A stretch of 64,000 bases of DNA from Actinomycetes bacterium (lineage in GTDB: Bacteria > Actinomycetota > Acidimicrobiia > Acidimicrobiales > Acidimicrobiaceae): positions 186,001-250,000 of the forward strand of contig JAJZFV010000002.1 of the NCBI GenBank assembly GCA_021805205.1. Direction: 5' to 3'. A model generated the notes under the pieces. It was not told the origin of the DNA, did not search any database, and saw only the letters and a list, made by a program, of their open reading frames with translations. Of this stretch, positions 26,508 through 35,321 are shown in pieces. Made by a program: the position numbers and the translations under genes. Every line of letters starts with the position of its first letter. The first letter of the stretch is position 1.

Positions 26508-28481
26508 GTGGAAGATCCCAAATTAAGTGAGAAGGACAAGCCGTGGGTGTTTCGCACCTACAGTGGCCACTCCACCGCTCAAAAGTCGAATGAACTCTAC
26601 AGAACCAACCTAGCAAAGGGGCAGACCGGCCTCTCGATCGCCTTCGACCTCCCGACCCAGATCGGCTACGATCCCGACGATCCATATGCAAGTGGAGAAG
26701 TTGGCAAAGTTGGAGTTCCGGTAAGTCACATAGGCGACATGGAGACCCTCCTTGAAGGTATTCCGCTGGCCAATATGAATACCTCGATGACTATCAACGC
26801 TACTGCTGCATACCTTCTAGCGATGTACATAGCAGTAGCACGAAAGAATGGGGTCGACCAAAACCTACTCTCGGGGACGACTCAAAACGACATCGTAAAG
26901 GAGTACCTCTCTCGGGGAACCTTTATCTTCCCTCCGGAGCATTCGAGACGCTTAATCGTCGACATGATCGCATATACCGTCGCCGAGGCTCCCAAGTGGA
27001 ACCCCATCAACATCTGCAGCTATCACCTCCAAGAGGCGGGGGCAACGGTGGTTCAAGAGGTGGCATACTCCCTTGCCAATGCAATCGCAATCCTGGATGC
27101 AGTTCGTGATTCGGGTCAAGTTCCTGAAAGTGAATTTTCCCAAGTAGTTGGGAGAATATCCTTCTTTGTAAACTCAGGGATTCGCTTCATCGAAGAGATC
27201 GCCAAGATGCGGGCCTTCACCAAGATGTGGGAGAAGATTACCAGGGAGCGCTACGGTGTAACCGATACCAAACTTCGTCGCTTTCGCTACGGAGTCCAAG
27301 TCAACTCCTTAGGCCTCACCGAACAGCAACCCGAAAACAATGTCACCCGAATCGTCCTAGAGGCTCTTGGTGTGACTCTTTCACGGGACGCTCGAGCCCG
27401 TGCTCTTCAGTTACCGGCATGGAATGAGGCTCTTGGGCTACCAAGACCTTGGGATCAGCAATGGTCGCTTCGCATTCAACAGATTCTGGCTTACGAGACA
27501 GATATTTTGGAGTATCCCGACATCTTCGAGGGGTCAAAGGTCGTCGAAGGGATGACCGACAGCATAATCGAAGCCGCAAACCAAGAGCTAAGTGAAATAT
27601 TGGAGCTTGGGGGTGCCTTCGTAGCAATCGAAGAGCTAAAGAGCCGTCTTGTACAATCCCAGGCCGATCGAACCCGTCGCATCGAGGATAAGAGCCAAGT
27701 CGTAGTTGGCGTAAATCGCTTCACCGAGACCGAAGAGTCACCGCTTACCGCCGGAAGCGAAGCAGCCCACTTGGTCGTAGATCCTCAAGTTGAACGCGAG
27801 ACCATAGAAAAGATTCACATCTGGCGAAAAGAGCGAGATAATGTTCGAGTTGCAGCAGCTCTACAACGTCTACGAGATGCAGCCAAGACCGACACCAACA
27901 TTATGGAGCCATCGATCGAGCTAGCCCTTGCTGGAGGAACGGTTGGTGAATGGGCTGGGGTCTTACGAGAGGCCTTTGGGGAGTACCGCGCACCAACGGG
28001 CATCCTTCGGGTAAAGGCCAGTGTCAATGAACGCTCAGCACAGACTCGAGAGGCCGCTCGATCTCTAGCCGGTGGCCCACCGCGTCTCTTGGTTGCCAAG
28101 CCCGGCCTTGATGGCCACTCAAATGGCGCAGAGCAGATAGCAGTAGCAGCCCGTGACGCCGGTTTTGAGGTGATCTATCAAGGTATCCGCTTAAGCCCGA
28201 AAGAGATCGCCGCAGCTGCGGTAGACGAAGACGTCGACTGCGTTGGGATCTCGATCCTCTCCGGCTCCCACCTCGAATTAGTTCCAGAGGTTATAAGTGA
28301 GCTTCGCACCGCGGGAAGCGATGCTCTTGTGGTCGTCGGTGGGATCATCCCAGAGGTCGACCACGATCGTCTCCTCGGCGCAGGTGTCTCAGCCATCTAC
28401 ACTCCAAAAGACTATGAATTGAGCGAAATAATTACATCGATCTTTTACCTCATCGAAAAGGCTCGCAAAAACTCAAACTAA
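26508..28481 (+). CDS. B12-dependent acyl-CoA mutase, MeaA/ethylmalonyl-CoA mutase type
   Basis: Coenzyme B12-dependent carbon-skeleton mutase with substrate and cobalamin domains on one chain of 657 residues. The N-terminal barrel has FDLPTQIGYDPDDP, and NTSMTINATAAYLLA lines the active site; the C-terminal domain carries the base-off B12 motif DGHSNG with SILSGSH and VVVGGI. Length and order match MeaA (ethylmalonyl-CoA mutase) of Streptomyces/Methylobacterium better than the two-subunit methylmalonyl-CoA mutases. With Ccr and epimerase elsewhere in the window, conversion of ethylmalonyl-CoA to methylsuccinyl-CoA is the likely role. GTG start; strong hairpin downstream. Confidence 0.88.
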   Translation: MEDPKLSEKDKPWVFRTYSGHSTAQKSNELYRTNLAKGQTGLSIAFDLPTQIGYDPDDPYASGEVGKVGVPVSHIGDMETLLEGIPLANMNTSMTINATAAYLLAMYIAVARKNGVDQNLLSGTTQNDIVKEYLSRGTFIFPPEHSRRLIVDMIAYTVAEAPKWNPINICSYHLQEAGATVVQEVAYSLANAIAILDAVRDSGQVPESEFSQVVGRISFFVNSGIRFIEEIAKMRAFTKMWEKITRERYGVTDTKLRRFRYGVQVNSLGLTEQQPENNVTRIVLEALGVTLSRDARARALQLPAWNEALGLPRPWDQQWSLRIQQILAYETDILEYPDIFEGSKVVEGMTDSIIEAANQELSEILELGGAFVAIEELKSRLVQSQADRTRRIEDKSQVVVGVNRFTETEESPLTAGSEAAHLVVDPQVERETIEKIHIWRKERDNVRVAAALQRLRDAAKTDTNIMEPSIELALAGGTVGEWAGVLREAFGEYRAPTGILRVKASVNERSAQTREAARSLAGGPPRLLVAKPGLDGHSNGAEQIAVAARDAGFEVIYQGIRLSPKEIAAAAVDEDVDCVGISILSGSHLELVPEVISELRTAGSDALVVVGGIIPEVDHDRLLGAGVSAIYTPKDYELSEIITSIFYLIEKARKNSN

Positions 28482-28489
28482 TGTGTCTG

Positions 28490-28525
28490 ACTAGCGGTTC
28501 ATTGAAAATTCAATGAACCGCTAGT
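28490..28525 (+). terminator. Hairpin after the acyl-CoA mutase gene
   Basis: ACTAGCGGTTCATTG-aaaatt-CAATGAACCGCTAGT, a perfect 15-bp stem starting 8 nt after the stop; no long T run. Confidence 0.7.
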
Positions 28526-28610
28526 GGCAGTTACTCAATTCGAAGCCGATAATTTCCTGGTTGATTTCAAAATTAACCCTTAAAAACCTAAAAAACGGCT
28601 TATTTTTGCC

Positions 28611-28616
28611 GATAAT
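28611..28616 (+). promoter_or_regulatory. -10 box of degenerate-GGDEF gene (leaderless candidate)
   Basis: GATAAT, 6 nt (AAAGGA), GTG 28623. AAAGGA is too close to the GTG to act as a normal ribosome binding site. Confidence 0.5.
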
Positions 28617-28622
28617 AAAGGA

Positions 28623-29384
28623 GTGAAATCTACTCGTCCACTCCTTGTGCTGTCGATCGCCGCTACAGCTCTCGCAGGTGTCGCATATTTTTCTAAGTAT
28701 GCGGCTATCGGAGCAGCCATAGTTGGGATCATTGCTGTTACATCTGTTGTCGCCGTCGGGCGCAAAGTTGACCGTCTCGAGAGAGATCACGACGATGCGT
28801 CGCTCCTCAAGTTAACCCCACAAGAGTTCGAGGCATCGAACCCCGATACAAAGTCGCAGGCATCCGAAATTCAAGATTCACACACAGGTTCCGATCCAGA
28901 GACGGGACTTGCAACGTATCCCGTCTTTAGAGCAATCCTTGAATCCAAGGTAGCCACTGCACGAAGGCGCCTCTGGCCCGTCACTATCGTTCAAATACAA
29001 CTTTCATTCCTAGATCAGATCTCTCCTACTCGCGAAGAGATCTCGGCCGCTGTCGTCTCCTTCTCCTCACTCCTCAAGCTAACCCTAAGAGAGGCTGATG
29101 TAATCTCCCGAATTGGAAATGCCCGATTCGCATTAATCCTCGAAGACACCGACGAGGAAGGATCTGCTTGGGTGGCTGAACGAATCCAAGTGGCCCAAGT
29201 TAAGGCGGGAAGCACCGTCATCCACAAGATCTCGGCCGGTGTTGCTGGTTATCCTTCGAACGGATCTGTTCCAGGGGAGCTCTTCACCCGCTCTACCATG
29301 GCCCTCGAGCACGCACTGGCTGCAGCCTCAGATGCAGGAATTGGCAAGGTCGTCGTAGCACCATCGGTTCCGTACAAGGCATAG
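28623..29384 (+). CDS. Membrane protein with degenerate GGDEF domain
   Basis: Two N-terminal membrane helices (LLVLSIAATALAGVAYF, AAIGAAIVGIIAVTSVVAV), a polar linker and a GGDEF-like fold from about residue 95: DPETGLATYPVFRAIL corresponds to the D-LTGL-NR start and YPSNGSVPGELFTRSTMALEHA to the end. The metal-binding first strand reads IVQIQLSFLDQI without the Asp, and GGDEF is replaced by GNARF in RIGNARFALIL. It cannot be a diguanylate cyclase by known chemistry; binding of c-di-GMP/GTP or a structural role is possible. Confidence 0.7.
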   Translation: MKSTRPLLVLSIAATALAGVAYFSKYAAIGAAIVGIIAVTSVVAVGRKVDRLERDHDDASLLKLTPQEFEASNPDTKSQASEIQDSHTGSDPETGLATYPVFRAILESKVATARRRLWPVTIVQIQLSFLDQISPTREEISAAVVSFSSLLKLTLREADVISRIGNARFALILEDTDEEGSAWVAERIQVAQVKAGSTVIHKISAGVAGYPSNGSVPGELFTRSTMALEHALAAASDAGIGKVVVAPSVPYKA

Positions 29385-29475
29385 CATCGGCCAAATCCAC
29401 GCGATCTAATGTCTGGAACGATGGAAACCTTAACCTTTCTCCAACTAAAAGAGAGGTAAAAGACGTAGTCAAACA

Positions 29476-29517
29476 AAGTAAGGACCGCACGCGAACTCTC
29501 AAGTGCGGTCCTTACTT
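29476..29517. terminator. Bidirectional terminator between GGDEF-like gene and carboxylase operon
   Basis: AAGTAAGGACCGCAC and GTGCGGTCCTTACTT form a perfect 15-bp stem with a 12-nt loop; T-rich tails on both sides. Confidence 0.85.
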
Positions 29518-29583
29518 ATTGTTAGATTTGAATCAAGCTTCTCTGATAAAGGAAGCACGCCATCGACATGAGTCGCTAGCTCC

Positions 29584-29769
29584 CTACCAAGGGCGGGCTC
29601 GCCGTGCAACTACTGGAGCCGACCACCAACGCCCTGAAAAGCGCCAATCGACGATCGAGGGGCGCGTATTTGCCTCCGAGGGTCGAGCCACTTGGTTCAT
29701 AACCAATGCACGGTAAGCACTAACAACAACTGCTAGGGCCTCCTCATCAGTAATTTGATTTTCATCCAT
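29584..29769 (-). CDS. Small acyl-CoA carboxylase epsilon-type subunit
   Basis: 61 residues from ATG 29769 (TTG 29778 is also in frame), directly downstream of the carboxylase beta subunit on the same strand. An N-terminal helix (TDEEALAVVVSAYRALV), a variable middle and a C-terminal Trp/Arg block (WRFSGRWW...RRARPW) match the plan of actinobacterial AccE/PccE subunits that bind and stabilise the alpha-beta complex. Identification rests on this pattern plus position. The + strand ORF over it (29519-29716) is a shadow. Confidence 0.7.
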   Translation of the reverse strand: MDENQITDEEALAVVVSAYRALVMNQVARPSEANTRPSIVDWRFSGRWWSAPVVARRARPW

Positions 29770-29814
29770 TTGATTCAACGACTTTCTTTAGCAACTACAA
29801 AGCTACGATTTACC

Positions 29815-31374
29815 TTACAGAGGGACGTTCCCGTGCTTCCTACGAGGTAGCTCTTCACGCTTGGTTGCTAAAACGGCTAGTGACTTGATCAAGACTTTTC
29901 GCGTCTCCGCAGGATCGATTACGTCGTCGACAAATCCACGCTCAGCGGCGACATATGGGTTGGCGTATCGTTCGATATACTCCTCCACCAACTCCTTTCG
30001 GCGACCGGCGGGATCGTCGGAGTCCGCCAACTCTCGCTTGTGTACCACTTCAACTGCACCTTGGGGTCCCATAACCGCTAACTCGGCTGATGGCCAAGCA
30101 AATGCAAAGTCTGCGCCGACGCTCTTAGAGTTCATAACCACATAGGCACCGCCGTAGGCCTTGCGAGTTATTACCTGGATCCTTGGAACCGTAGCCTCAC
30201 AGTATGCATAGAGAAGCTTGGCACCGTGACGAATGATTCCACCGTACTCTTGGTCGACGCCAGGCATAAAGCCCGGAACGTCTACAAAGGTAACGATTGG
30301 GATATTGAAAGAGTCACAGGTTCGAACGAAGCGAGCTGCCTTCTCCGAGGAGTCGATGTCGAGGACGCCCGCCAAAACTGCTGGTTGATTTCCAACGATG
30401 CCAACAACATTTCCATTGAGGCGACCAAAGCCACAGGTGATGTTCTGGGCCCAGTAGGGGAAGTACTCGAAGTAGTCGCCATCGTCCAATACGGTCGAGA
30501 TTACCTTCTTCATGTCGTATGGCTGATTCGGACTGGTTGGGAGCATGTCGGCCAATTCCGATGTGAGTCGCTCTGGGTCATCGGTTGGTTCTACCGCCGG
30601 CGGCATCTCAAGGTTGTTCGATGGAAGCAACGACAGAAGGTACTTAACTTCATCTAGGCACGCCTTTTCGTCGTCGAACACGAAGGTTGCAACACCGCTT
30701 TTAGTGGCGTGGCTCATCGCTCCACCTAGCTCTTCTAGGGTTACCTCTTCACCGGTGACCGTCTTTACGACGTCTGGACCGGTGATAAACATGTGAGAGC
30801 TCTCTTTGACCATGAAGATAAAGTCAGTCATAGCCGGTGAGTAGACCGCGCCGCCGGCGCATGGCCCCAAGATCACCGAGATCTGCGGTATGACTCCCGA
30901 GGATGCTACGTTACGGTAGAAGATTCCCCCGTAGGAGTGGAGGGCTACTACACCCTCTTGAATCCTAGCCCCGGCACCATCATTTAGACCGATCATAGGA
31001 ACGCCGACCGAGTTGGCAAGGTCCATAACTTTATGAATCTTCTCGGCAAAGACTTCGCCAAGTGCCCCACCAAAGACCGTAAAGTCCTGAGAAAAGATGC
31101 ACACCCTGCGCCCATTGACCGTTCCAAAACCAGTTACTACACCATCGGTATAAGGGCGATTCTCCTCCAAACCCATTCCATGGGCACGGTGGCGAGCAAG
31201 CATGTCGAGCTCCTGAAAGGAGTTTTCATCCAGAAGGTACTCGATGCGCTCACGAGCGGTCATCTTGCCCTTCTGGTGCTGCCGTTCAACGGCTCGTGGC
31301 GAGCCTGCGTTGAGGGCTTGCGTTCTTCGCAGCCCCAACTCTTCAATCTTTTCTGCCATGGATCCTTGAGACAT
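29815..31374 (-). CDS. Acyl-CoA carboxylase beta subunit (propionyl-CoA carboxylase-like)
   Basis: Carboxyltransferase subunit that moves CO2 from carboxybiotin to an acyl-CoA. 519 residues with both crotonase-fold halves: AGSPRAVERQHQKGKMTARERI at the start, GGALGEVFAEKI, GPCAGGAVYSPAMTDFIFM (oxyanion and acyl-CoA region), and ITRKAYGGAYVVMNSK, MGPQGAVEVV in the second half. An Asp at the specificity position (PAMTDF) fits propionyl-CoA rather than acetyl-CoA preference in actinobacterial homologues. The biotinylated alpha subunit is not in the window; the epsilon subunit follows, and bioY is nearby. Confidence 0.92.
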   Translation of the reverse strand: MSQGSMAEKIEELGLRRTQALNAGSPRAVERQHQKGKMTARERIEYLLDENSFQELDMLARHRAHGMGLEENRPYTDGVVTGFGTVNGRRVCIFSQDFTVFGGALGEVFAEKIHKVMDLANSVGVPMIGLNDGAGARIQEGVVALHSYGGIFYRNVASSGVIPQISVILGPCAGGAVYSPAMTDFIFMVKESSHMFITGPDVVKTVTGEEVTLEELGGAMSHATKSGVATFVFDDEKACLDEVKYLLSLLPSNNLEMPPAVEPTDDPERLTSELADMLPTSPNQPYDMKKVISTVLDDGDYFEYFPYWAQNITCGFGRLNGNVVGIVGNQPAVLAGVLDIDSSEKAARFVRTCDSFNIPIVTFVDVPGFMPGVDQEYGGIIRHGAKLLYAYCEATVPRIQVITRKAYGGAYVVMNSKSVGADFAFAWPSAELAVMGPQGAVEVVHKRELADSDDPAGRRKELVEEYIERYANPYVAAERGFVDDVIDPAETRKVLIKSLAVLATKREELPRRKHGNVPL

Positions 31375-31421
31375 ATAAGATAAGGATAATCGCTACATCT
31401 ATCAGAAATCACTAAAACAAC

Positions 31422-32111
31422 ATGGCGTTCGAAACAGAGGTAGGCATTACAGAGGAAAACTTCTTGTCCCTGAGCCTCGATGACATCAAATCAATGGGGC
31501 TTGAGCGCTCCGGCGACCTAATCTTGCTATCTGGTCGACCAACCAAGGCGATGTTCTACCACGGCTACCGCATTGGAATATTTGCGATGCCCATCGAGGA
31601 TGACTTTCTACCTGAGGGCTCCTACGGCTGGTTTATGCCCAAAGAGCGGGGGGTAATCCCAATCCCACCTCTTCCCGATTCGGCTCTCGCAATTCCCCCG
31701 AGATCACTTCGCCAATCAATGAAGCGCTACCGCTGCAAGGTGGATCGAGACTTTGAAGCTGTGATTAGCAACTGTCGTCGCACCCCAAGACCGGGGGGTT
31801 GGATCGACGACCACATCGAAGAGGTCTTTAGACAATTCCATAGCGACGGAGTCGCCCACTCGGTCGAGGTCTACGAGGGAAGACAACTAGTCGGAGGGCT
31901 CTACGGAGTAGAGGTAAATGGGGTATTCAGTGGTGAATCAATGTTTCACCTGAGTCGTGACGCCTCCAAGGTGGCACTGATCGAGTTGGTGCGATACTGC
32001 ACCGAGAACAACATCGTTTTAATTGAGACCCAATGGAATACACCGCACCTCAAAAGCTTGGGTGCGGTGACTCTTCCATGGATAACTTACTTGGATATAC
32101 TTCGAGGATAA
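31422..32111 (+). CDS. aat: Leucyl/phenylalanyl-tRNA-protein transferase
   Basis: Adds Leu or Phe to N-terminal Arg/Lys of proteins, creating N-degrons for ClpS/ClpAP. Characteristic stretches: GYRIGIFAMP, YGWFMPKERGVIP, WIDDHIEEVFRQFH and VGGLYGVEVNGVFSGESMFH, then IETQWNTPHLKSLGA near the end. 229 residues is normal. It is divergent from the carboxylase operon and convergent with bioY; no operon partner. Confidence 0.92.
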   Translation: MAFETEVGITEENFLSLSLDDIKSMGLERSGDLILLSGRPTKAMFYHGYRIGIFAMPIEDDFLPEGSYGWFMPKERGVIPIPPLPDSALAIPPRSLRQSMKRYRCKVDRDFEAVISNCRRTPRPGGWIDDHIEEVFRQFHSDGVAHSVEVYEGRQLVGGLYGVEVNGVFSGESMFHLSRDASKVALIELVRYCTENNIVLIETQWNTPHLKSLGAVTLPWITYLDILRG

Positions 32112-32124
32112 AGGGTGAGCCCTG

Positions 32125-32712
32125 CTACTTGGTAGAGCGCTCTACGAACTTCCATGCCGATGGAAGCGCTACAGCGGCAAGTGCGATCTTTACCGCATCT
32201 CCAACCAAGAATGGAACCACTCCGAGGGCTATCGCCTTAGCTGGGGTAAGCCCCAATGAGATAGCCAAAAATCCTGCCCCAAAGATGTAGATGACGATGT
32301 TGCCGACGATCATCTCGCTGGTAGCACCTATGACTTTGCGATCGAAGCCGCGGGCGGCCATGACTCCGATCACCGCAGCAGAAACTATAAAACCGATGAT
32401 GTAACCGAAGGTTGGCTGACTAAAGATTGCAACTCCACCAGTTCCACCAGCAAACCAAGGTACTCCTGCAGCCCCGACCAGCAGGAAGATCGAGGTACCG
32501 ATGATCGACCTAATCGAGCCAAGGGTACTTGCCCCTAGCAGAACCACAAAGGTCTGAGCAGTCACGGGAACCGGTGTAAATGGCAGGTGAAAAGAGAACT
32601 GCCCCGAGACTCCGATCAATATTGCATACGACACAACGAGAGCAGCGTCGGCCAAGACTGATGTACCCACATAATCCGATAAAACTCGGATTGGCTTTGC
32701 GACGGTGTTCAT
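32125..32712 (-). CDS. bioY: Biotin transporter BioY
   Basis: S-component-type membrane protein of 195 residues, about six helices. Signatures: GQFSFHLPFTPVPVTAQTFVVLL and GFIVSAAVIGVMAARGFDR. Captures biotin; no bioM/bioN energising genes are adjacent, so it works alone or with a shared ECF module. Placement next to the biotin-dependent carboxylase genes fits cofactor supply. ATG start behind GAGGGAGAG. Confidence 0.92.
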   Translation of the reverse strand: MNTVAKPIRVLSDYVGTSVLADAALVVSYAILIGVSGQFSFHLPFTPVPVTAQTFVVLLGASTLGSIRSIIGTSIFLLVGAAGVPWFAGGTGGVAIFSQPTFGYIIGFIVSAAVIGVMAARGFDRKVIGATSEMIVGNIVIYIFGAGFLAISLGLTPAKAIALGVVPFLVGDAVKIALAAVALPSAWKFVERSTK

Positions 32713-32807
32713 GTTTATGACTCTCCCTCTAGCTACTTTGAAACTTCGCGTTAGACAACCTAGTTCGAAAGACGAAGAGCGAAGGCCACTTCACACAAGC
32801 TAGCTAG

Positions 32808-33662
32808 CTACGGATTTGCTAGAGGACCATTGGGATCGATGGCTCCCGCGAGATCGGTGAGCGGGACATTGACTGTAACTGCGCCTATCGAAGATGGAAC
32901 TGCTTGCCCTTGGGAAAAGCCGATCATTATCGAGTTGGGGGTGATATTGAACGCGGCAAAGTTAGAGGGGAGGGGCGATGTACCGCTTTGATTCACTGAA
33001 GAAGCCGCAACTCCTTGAGCAGTTAGCTGCTGGGTTAATTGGCTCCGAGCATCACGAGAGAGGATTGACAAGAAATTACTTCCTGTCTTGAATAGCCCAG
33101 GCAAAGAGAGCAGGGTTCCAGATGAGAGGTTGAAGTTTAAAGTCGAAATCGTAGTCGCTACAGCCGGCGAGGTCGGGGTTGATGTCTGAAGTACAAATTG
33201 AACCGAAAAGATCTTGCCATCGGCCAGGATGACTTTGTAGGAACCATTTAACATCGACGACGTCGAGCTCTGGAGGTTACTTGAACCAAGGCTGAGGTTT
33301 TGGGCAAATGATTGTGACCAACTATTTACTGCATTTGAGATTTGAGAGTTGATATTGGATTCATCTACTGAAGATAAGAGTCCGCTCACCACCGGGTAGT
33401 TGATATTTATGGAGTAGTTAGGGGATGCACTGCTCTTGGCGAAGACCGCTGTGGTTATCTTTGGAGTCACCTCAACCACGGTCGTGGTCGGAGCCGCGGT
33501 GGTTCCGGGGGCCGCAGTTACGGTTGGCGGAATCAGTGTCGTCGACGATATCGGTGCCACAGTTGTCGAGGTGGCGGTAGTTGCGGTAGCACCACAACTA
33601 GCCAAGGCGATTGGGGCTAGAACAGAAAGGATCCTCAATGACCTTCGATGCGCTACTTGCAA
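32808..33662 (-). CDS. Lipoprotein with DUF3298/RsiV-like domain
   Basis: Signal peptide with lipobox LASC (Cys23), a Thr/Pro/Val-rich linker with TTVV and TTAAPTTT runs, then a domain with NINYPVVSGL, NLSSGTLLSLPGLF and C-terminal ITPNSIMIGFSQGQAVP...VNVPLTDL, which is the pattern of DUF3298/DUF4163 proteins such as RsiV ectodomains. Anchored outside the membrane; function unknown. It has no partner sigma factor nearby, so an anti-sigma role is not indicated. Confidence 0.7.
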   Translation of the reverse strand: MQVAHRRSLRILSVLAPIALASCGATATTATSTTVAPISSTTLIPPTVTAAPGTTAAPTTTVVEVTPKITTAVFAKSSASPNYSININYPVVSGLLSSVDESNINSQISNAVNSWSQSFAQNLSLGSSNLQSSTSSMLNGSYKVILADGKIFSVQFVLQTSTPTSPAVATTISTLNFNLSSGTLLSLPGLFKTGSNFLSILSRDARSQLTQQLTAQGVAASSVNQSGTSPLPSNFAAFNITPNSIMIGFSQGQAVPSSIGAVTVNVPLTDLAGAIDPNGPLANP

Positions 33663-33796
33663 CTACAAACTCCTCTTCATCGGCCGACACTAGATTGGAC
33701 TTCGACTTATTATCGGAATATCGAAACTTGATATCAACTTAATTTTCAAGCACTTCAAGACTACCTTTTCAAAGCTGAAAGCACCGTGTACCAAAG

Positions 33797-34711
33797 ATGG
33801 TCAAGACCAAGAATGCACTGGGGTATGTTCAGGCGACACTGGCCACCCTTCTTGTGGGAAGCGGGGTAACCACCGCGTCGCTTTTGAAAGACTCCTCGCC
33901 GCTTATGACTCAAGGTATGAGATATTTCATTGGTGCGCTGTTACTCATCCCTTTGGTGCTACGCGAGAAAAAGGTAGATTCCAAACTCACGACTACCGAC
34001 TACTTCCATCTCTTACTCGTGGCCGGCTTTGGAGTCGTTGCCTTCTCCACCTTGGGCATTATCGCACTTCGCCACATTGATCCTCCGGGTCTAGCCATCA
34101 TCATCGGCGCGGCACCGATCGCAATTGGAATCTTTGGACCGATCATTGACAAGAGGCGACCAACTATCAGACCGGTTCTAGGTGCGGCAATAGTCCTCCT
34201 TGGAACAGCAATCGTCGAAGGTAACTCCTCTGCCTCTCTCCTTGGAATCGCCTTGGCTTTAATTGTCATGGCCTGCGACGCCTCCTTTTCCATCTTTTCA
34301 GTGGGGGTAGTAAAGAAGATCGGACCTTATCGGCTGAGCTTCATAACCATTTCATTTGGAGCCATCTCTCTCCTTGGTTACGAGGCGATATCGGGACATC
34401 TCAACTTTGGCTCCCTGAGCCACAAAGAGTACCTCATCATTGTCTACCAAGGAGTCTTTTCGACCTTCGGTGCCTTCGTCCTCTGGTATCAAGGAATGTC
34501 ACGGATAAAGATCGAGTCGATCGGCCTCTTTCCTGGCTTGATTCCAGTTGGCGCCCTGATAACTACCTTCTTTGTCGGCCTCGCCCCAGCTAGAGGCCTT
34601 GTCGATATCATCGGAGTTGCAATCTCAGTAGCTGGCATTGCCTTTGGCCTTACCAAGGCAAAGAGGGGCAAGGCTCGCCCGAAGTTCTCCGATCAAGGCC
34701 TTGCCCCTTAA
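33797..34711 (+). CDS. EamA-family (DMT superfamily) transporter
   Basis: Ten hydrophobic segments in two repeats of five, 304 residues. The first repeat begins YVQATLATLLVGSGVTTASLL and the second SLLGIALALIVMACDASFSIFSV; a Pro-rich IIIGAAPIAIGIFGP loop ends helix 4, and GLFPGLIPVGALITTFFVG is the equivalent in repeat 2. Probably a metabolite or amino-acid exporter, substrate unknown. It ends 10 nt before the convergent ridA-like gene. Confidence 0.85.
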   Translation: MVKTKNALGYVQATLATLLVGSGVTTASLLKDSSPLMTQGMRYFIGALLLIPLVLREKKVDSKLTTTDYFHLLLVAGFGVVAFSTLGIIALRHIDPPGLAIIIGAAPIAIGIFGPIIDKRRPTIRPVLGAAIVLLGTAIVEGNSSASLLGIALALIVMACDASFSIFSVGVVKKIGPYRLSFITISFGAISLLGYEAISGHLNFGSLSHKEYLIIVYQGVFSTFGAFVLWYQGMSRIKIESIGLFPGLIPVGALITTFFVGLAPARGLVDIIGVAISVAGIAFGLTKAKRGKARPKFSDQGLAP

Positions 34712-34721
34712 AGAAATCTAC

Positions 34722-35189
34722 CTACTTCAAGATGAAGGTAGCCTCCAACTCGACTGCTACTCCTCGAGGAAGAACAGCGACACCAACTGCTGCTCGGCTG
34801 TGGCGCCCATCTTCACCAAATGCCAAAACCATAAGGTCACTTGCAGCATTTATCACCTCTGGCTGATCGGTAAAGTCAGGACTCGATGCAACGAAGCCGC
34901 CTAGTCGCGCTACTCTCGCTACCTTATCCAAGTCTCCAATTGCTGCTTTTAGATTGGCAAGAATCCCCAAGGCCGCAAGCTCCGCCCCCTTGCGGGCCTC
35001 GTCGACCGTGATATCAACACCAAGGCGTCCCTTTGCTACCAACGCCCCATCTAACATTGGCAGTACTCCGGAGCAGTATGCCACCGAGCCAGCTACTACA
35101 ACCGGGACGTAACTTCCCTGAGGGGCGGGGGCCGCTGGAAGCACATAACCCGCTTGATTTAGTCTCTCTTCTACCTTCGAATTAGTCAT
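34722..35189 (-). CDS. RidA/YjgF-family protein
   Basis: Trimeric imine/enamine deaminase family; removes reactive 2-aminoacrylate-type intermediates in RidA proper. 155 residues with GSYVPVVVAGSVAYCSGVLPM, a long middle with GILANLKAAIGDLDKVARVARLGGFV, and C-terminal AAVGVAVLPRGVAVELEATFIL. The key Arg of true RidA (in RxAVxVxxLP) is replaced, since the motif is RAAVGVAVLPRG with a shifted Arg, so this may be a Rid subgroup of uncertain activity. Its start has a -10 box 6 nt upstream. Confidence 0.87.
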   Translation of the reverse strand: MTNSKVEERLNQAGYVLPAAPAPQGSYVPVVVAGSVAYCSGVLPMLDGALVAKGRLGVDITVDEARKGAELAALGILANLKAAIGDLDKVARVARLGGFVASSPDFTDQPEVINAASDLMVLAFGEDGRHSRAAVGVAVLPRGVAVELEATFILK

Positions 35190-35195
35190 ATCTAA

Positions 35196-35201
35196 ATACT
35201 A
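35196..35201 (-). promoter_or_regulatory. -10 box of RidA-like gene (leaderless candidate)
   Basis: On the minus strand TAGTAT, 6 nt (TTAGAT), then ATG at 35189. Confidence 0.5.
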
Positions 35202-35309
35202 AGTCCGTAGGTGGTGCACCTGAGGTAGAGATTGCTTTGGGAAGGTTCGTAGATATGACCAAAAGCTCAGCCTTTTTAGTAATTTTTTTCTATCCCAATA
35301 TCCATGGAG

Positions 35310-35315
35310 TAAGAT
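35310..35315 (+). promoter_or_regulatory. -10 box of LLM oxidoreductase gene (leaderless candidate)
   Basis: TAAGAT, 6 nt (CGCACC), ATG 35322. No Shine-Dalgarno sequence is present. Confidence 0.55.
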
Positions 35316-35321
35316 CGCACC

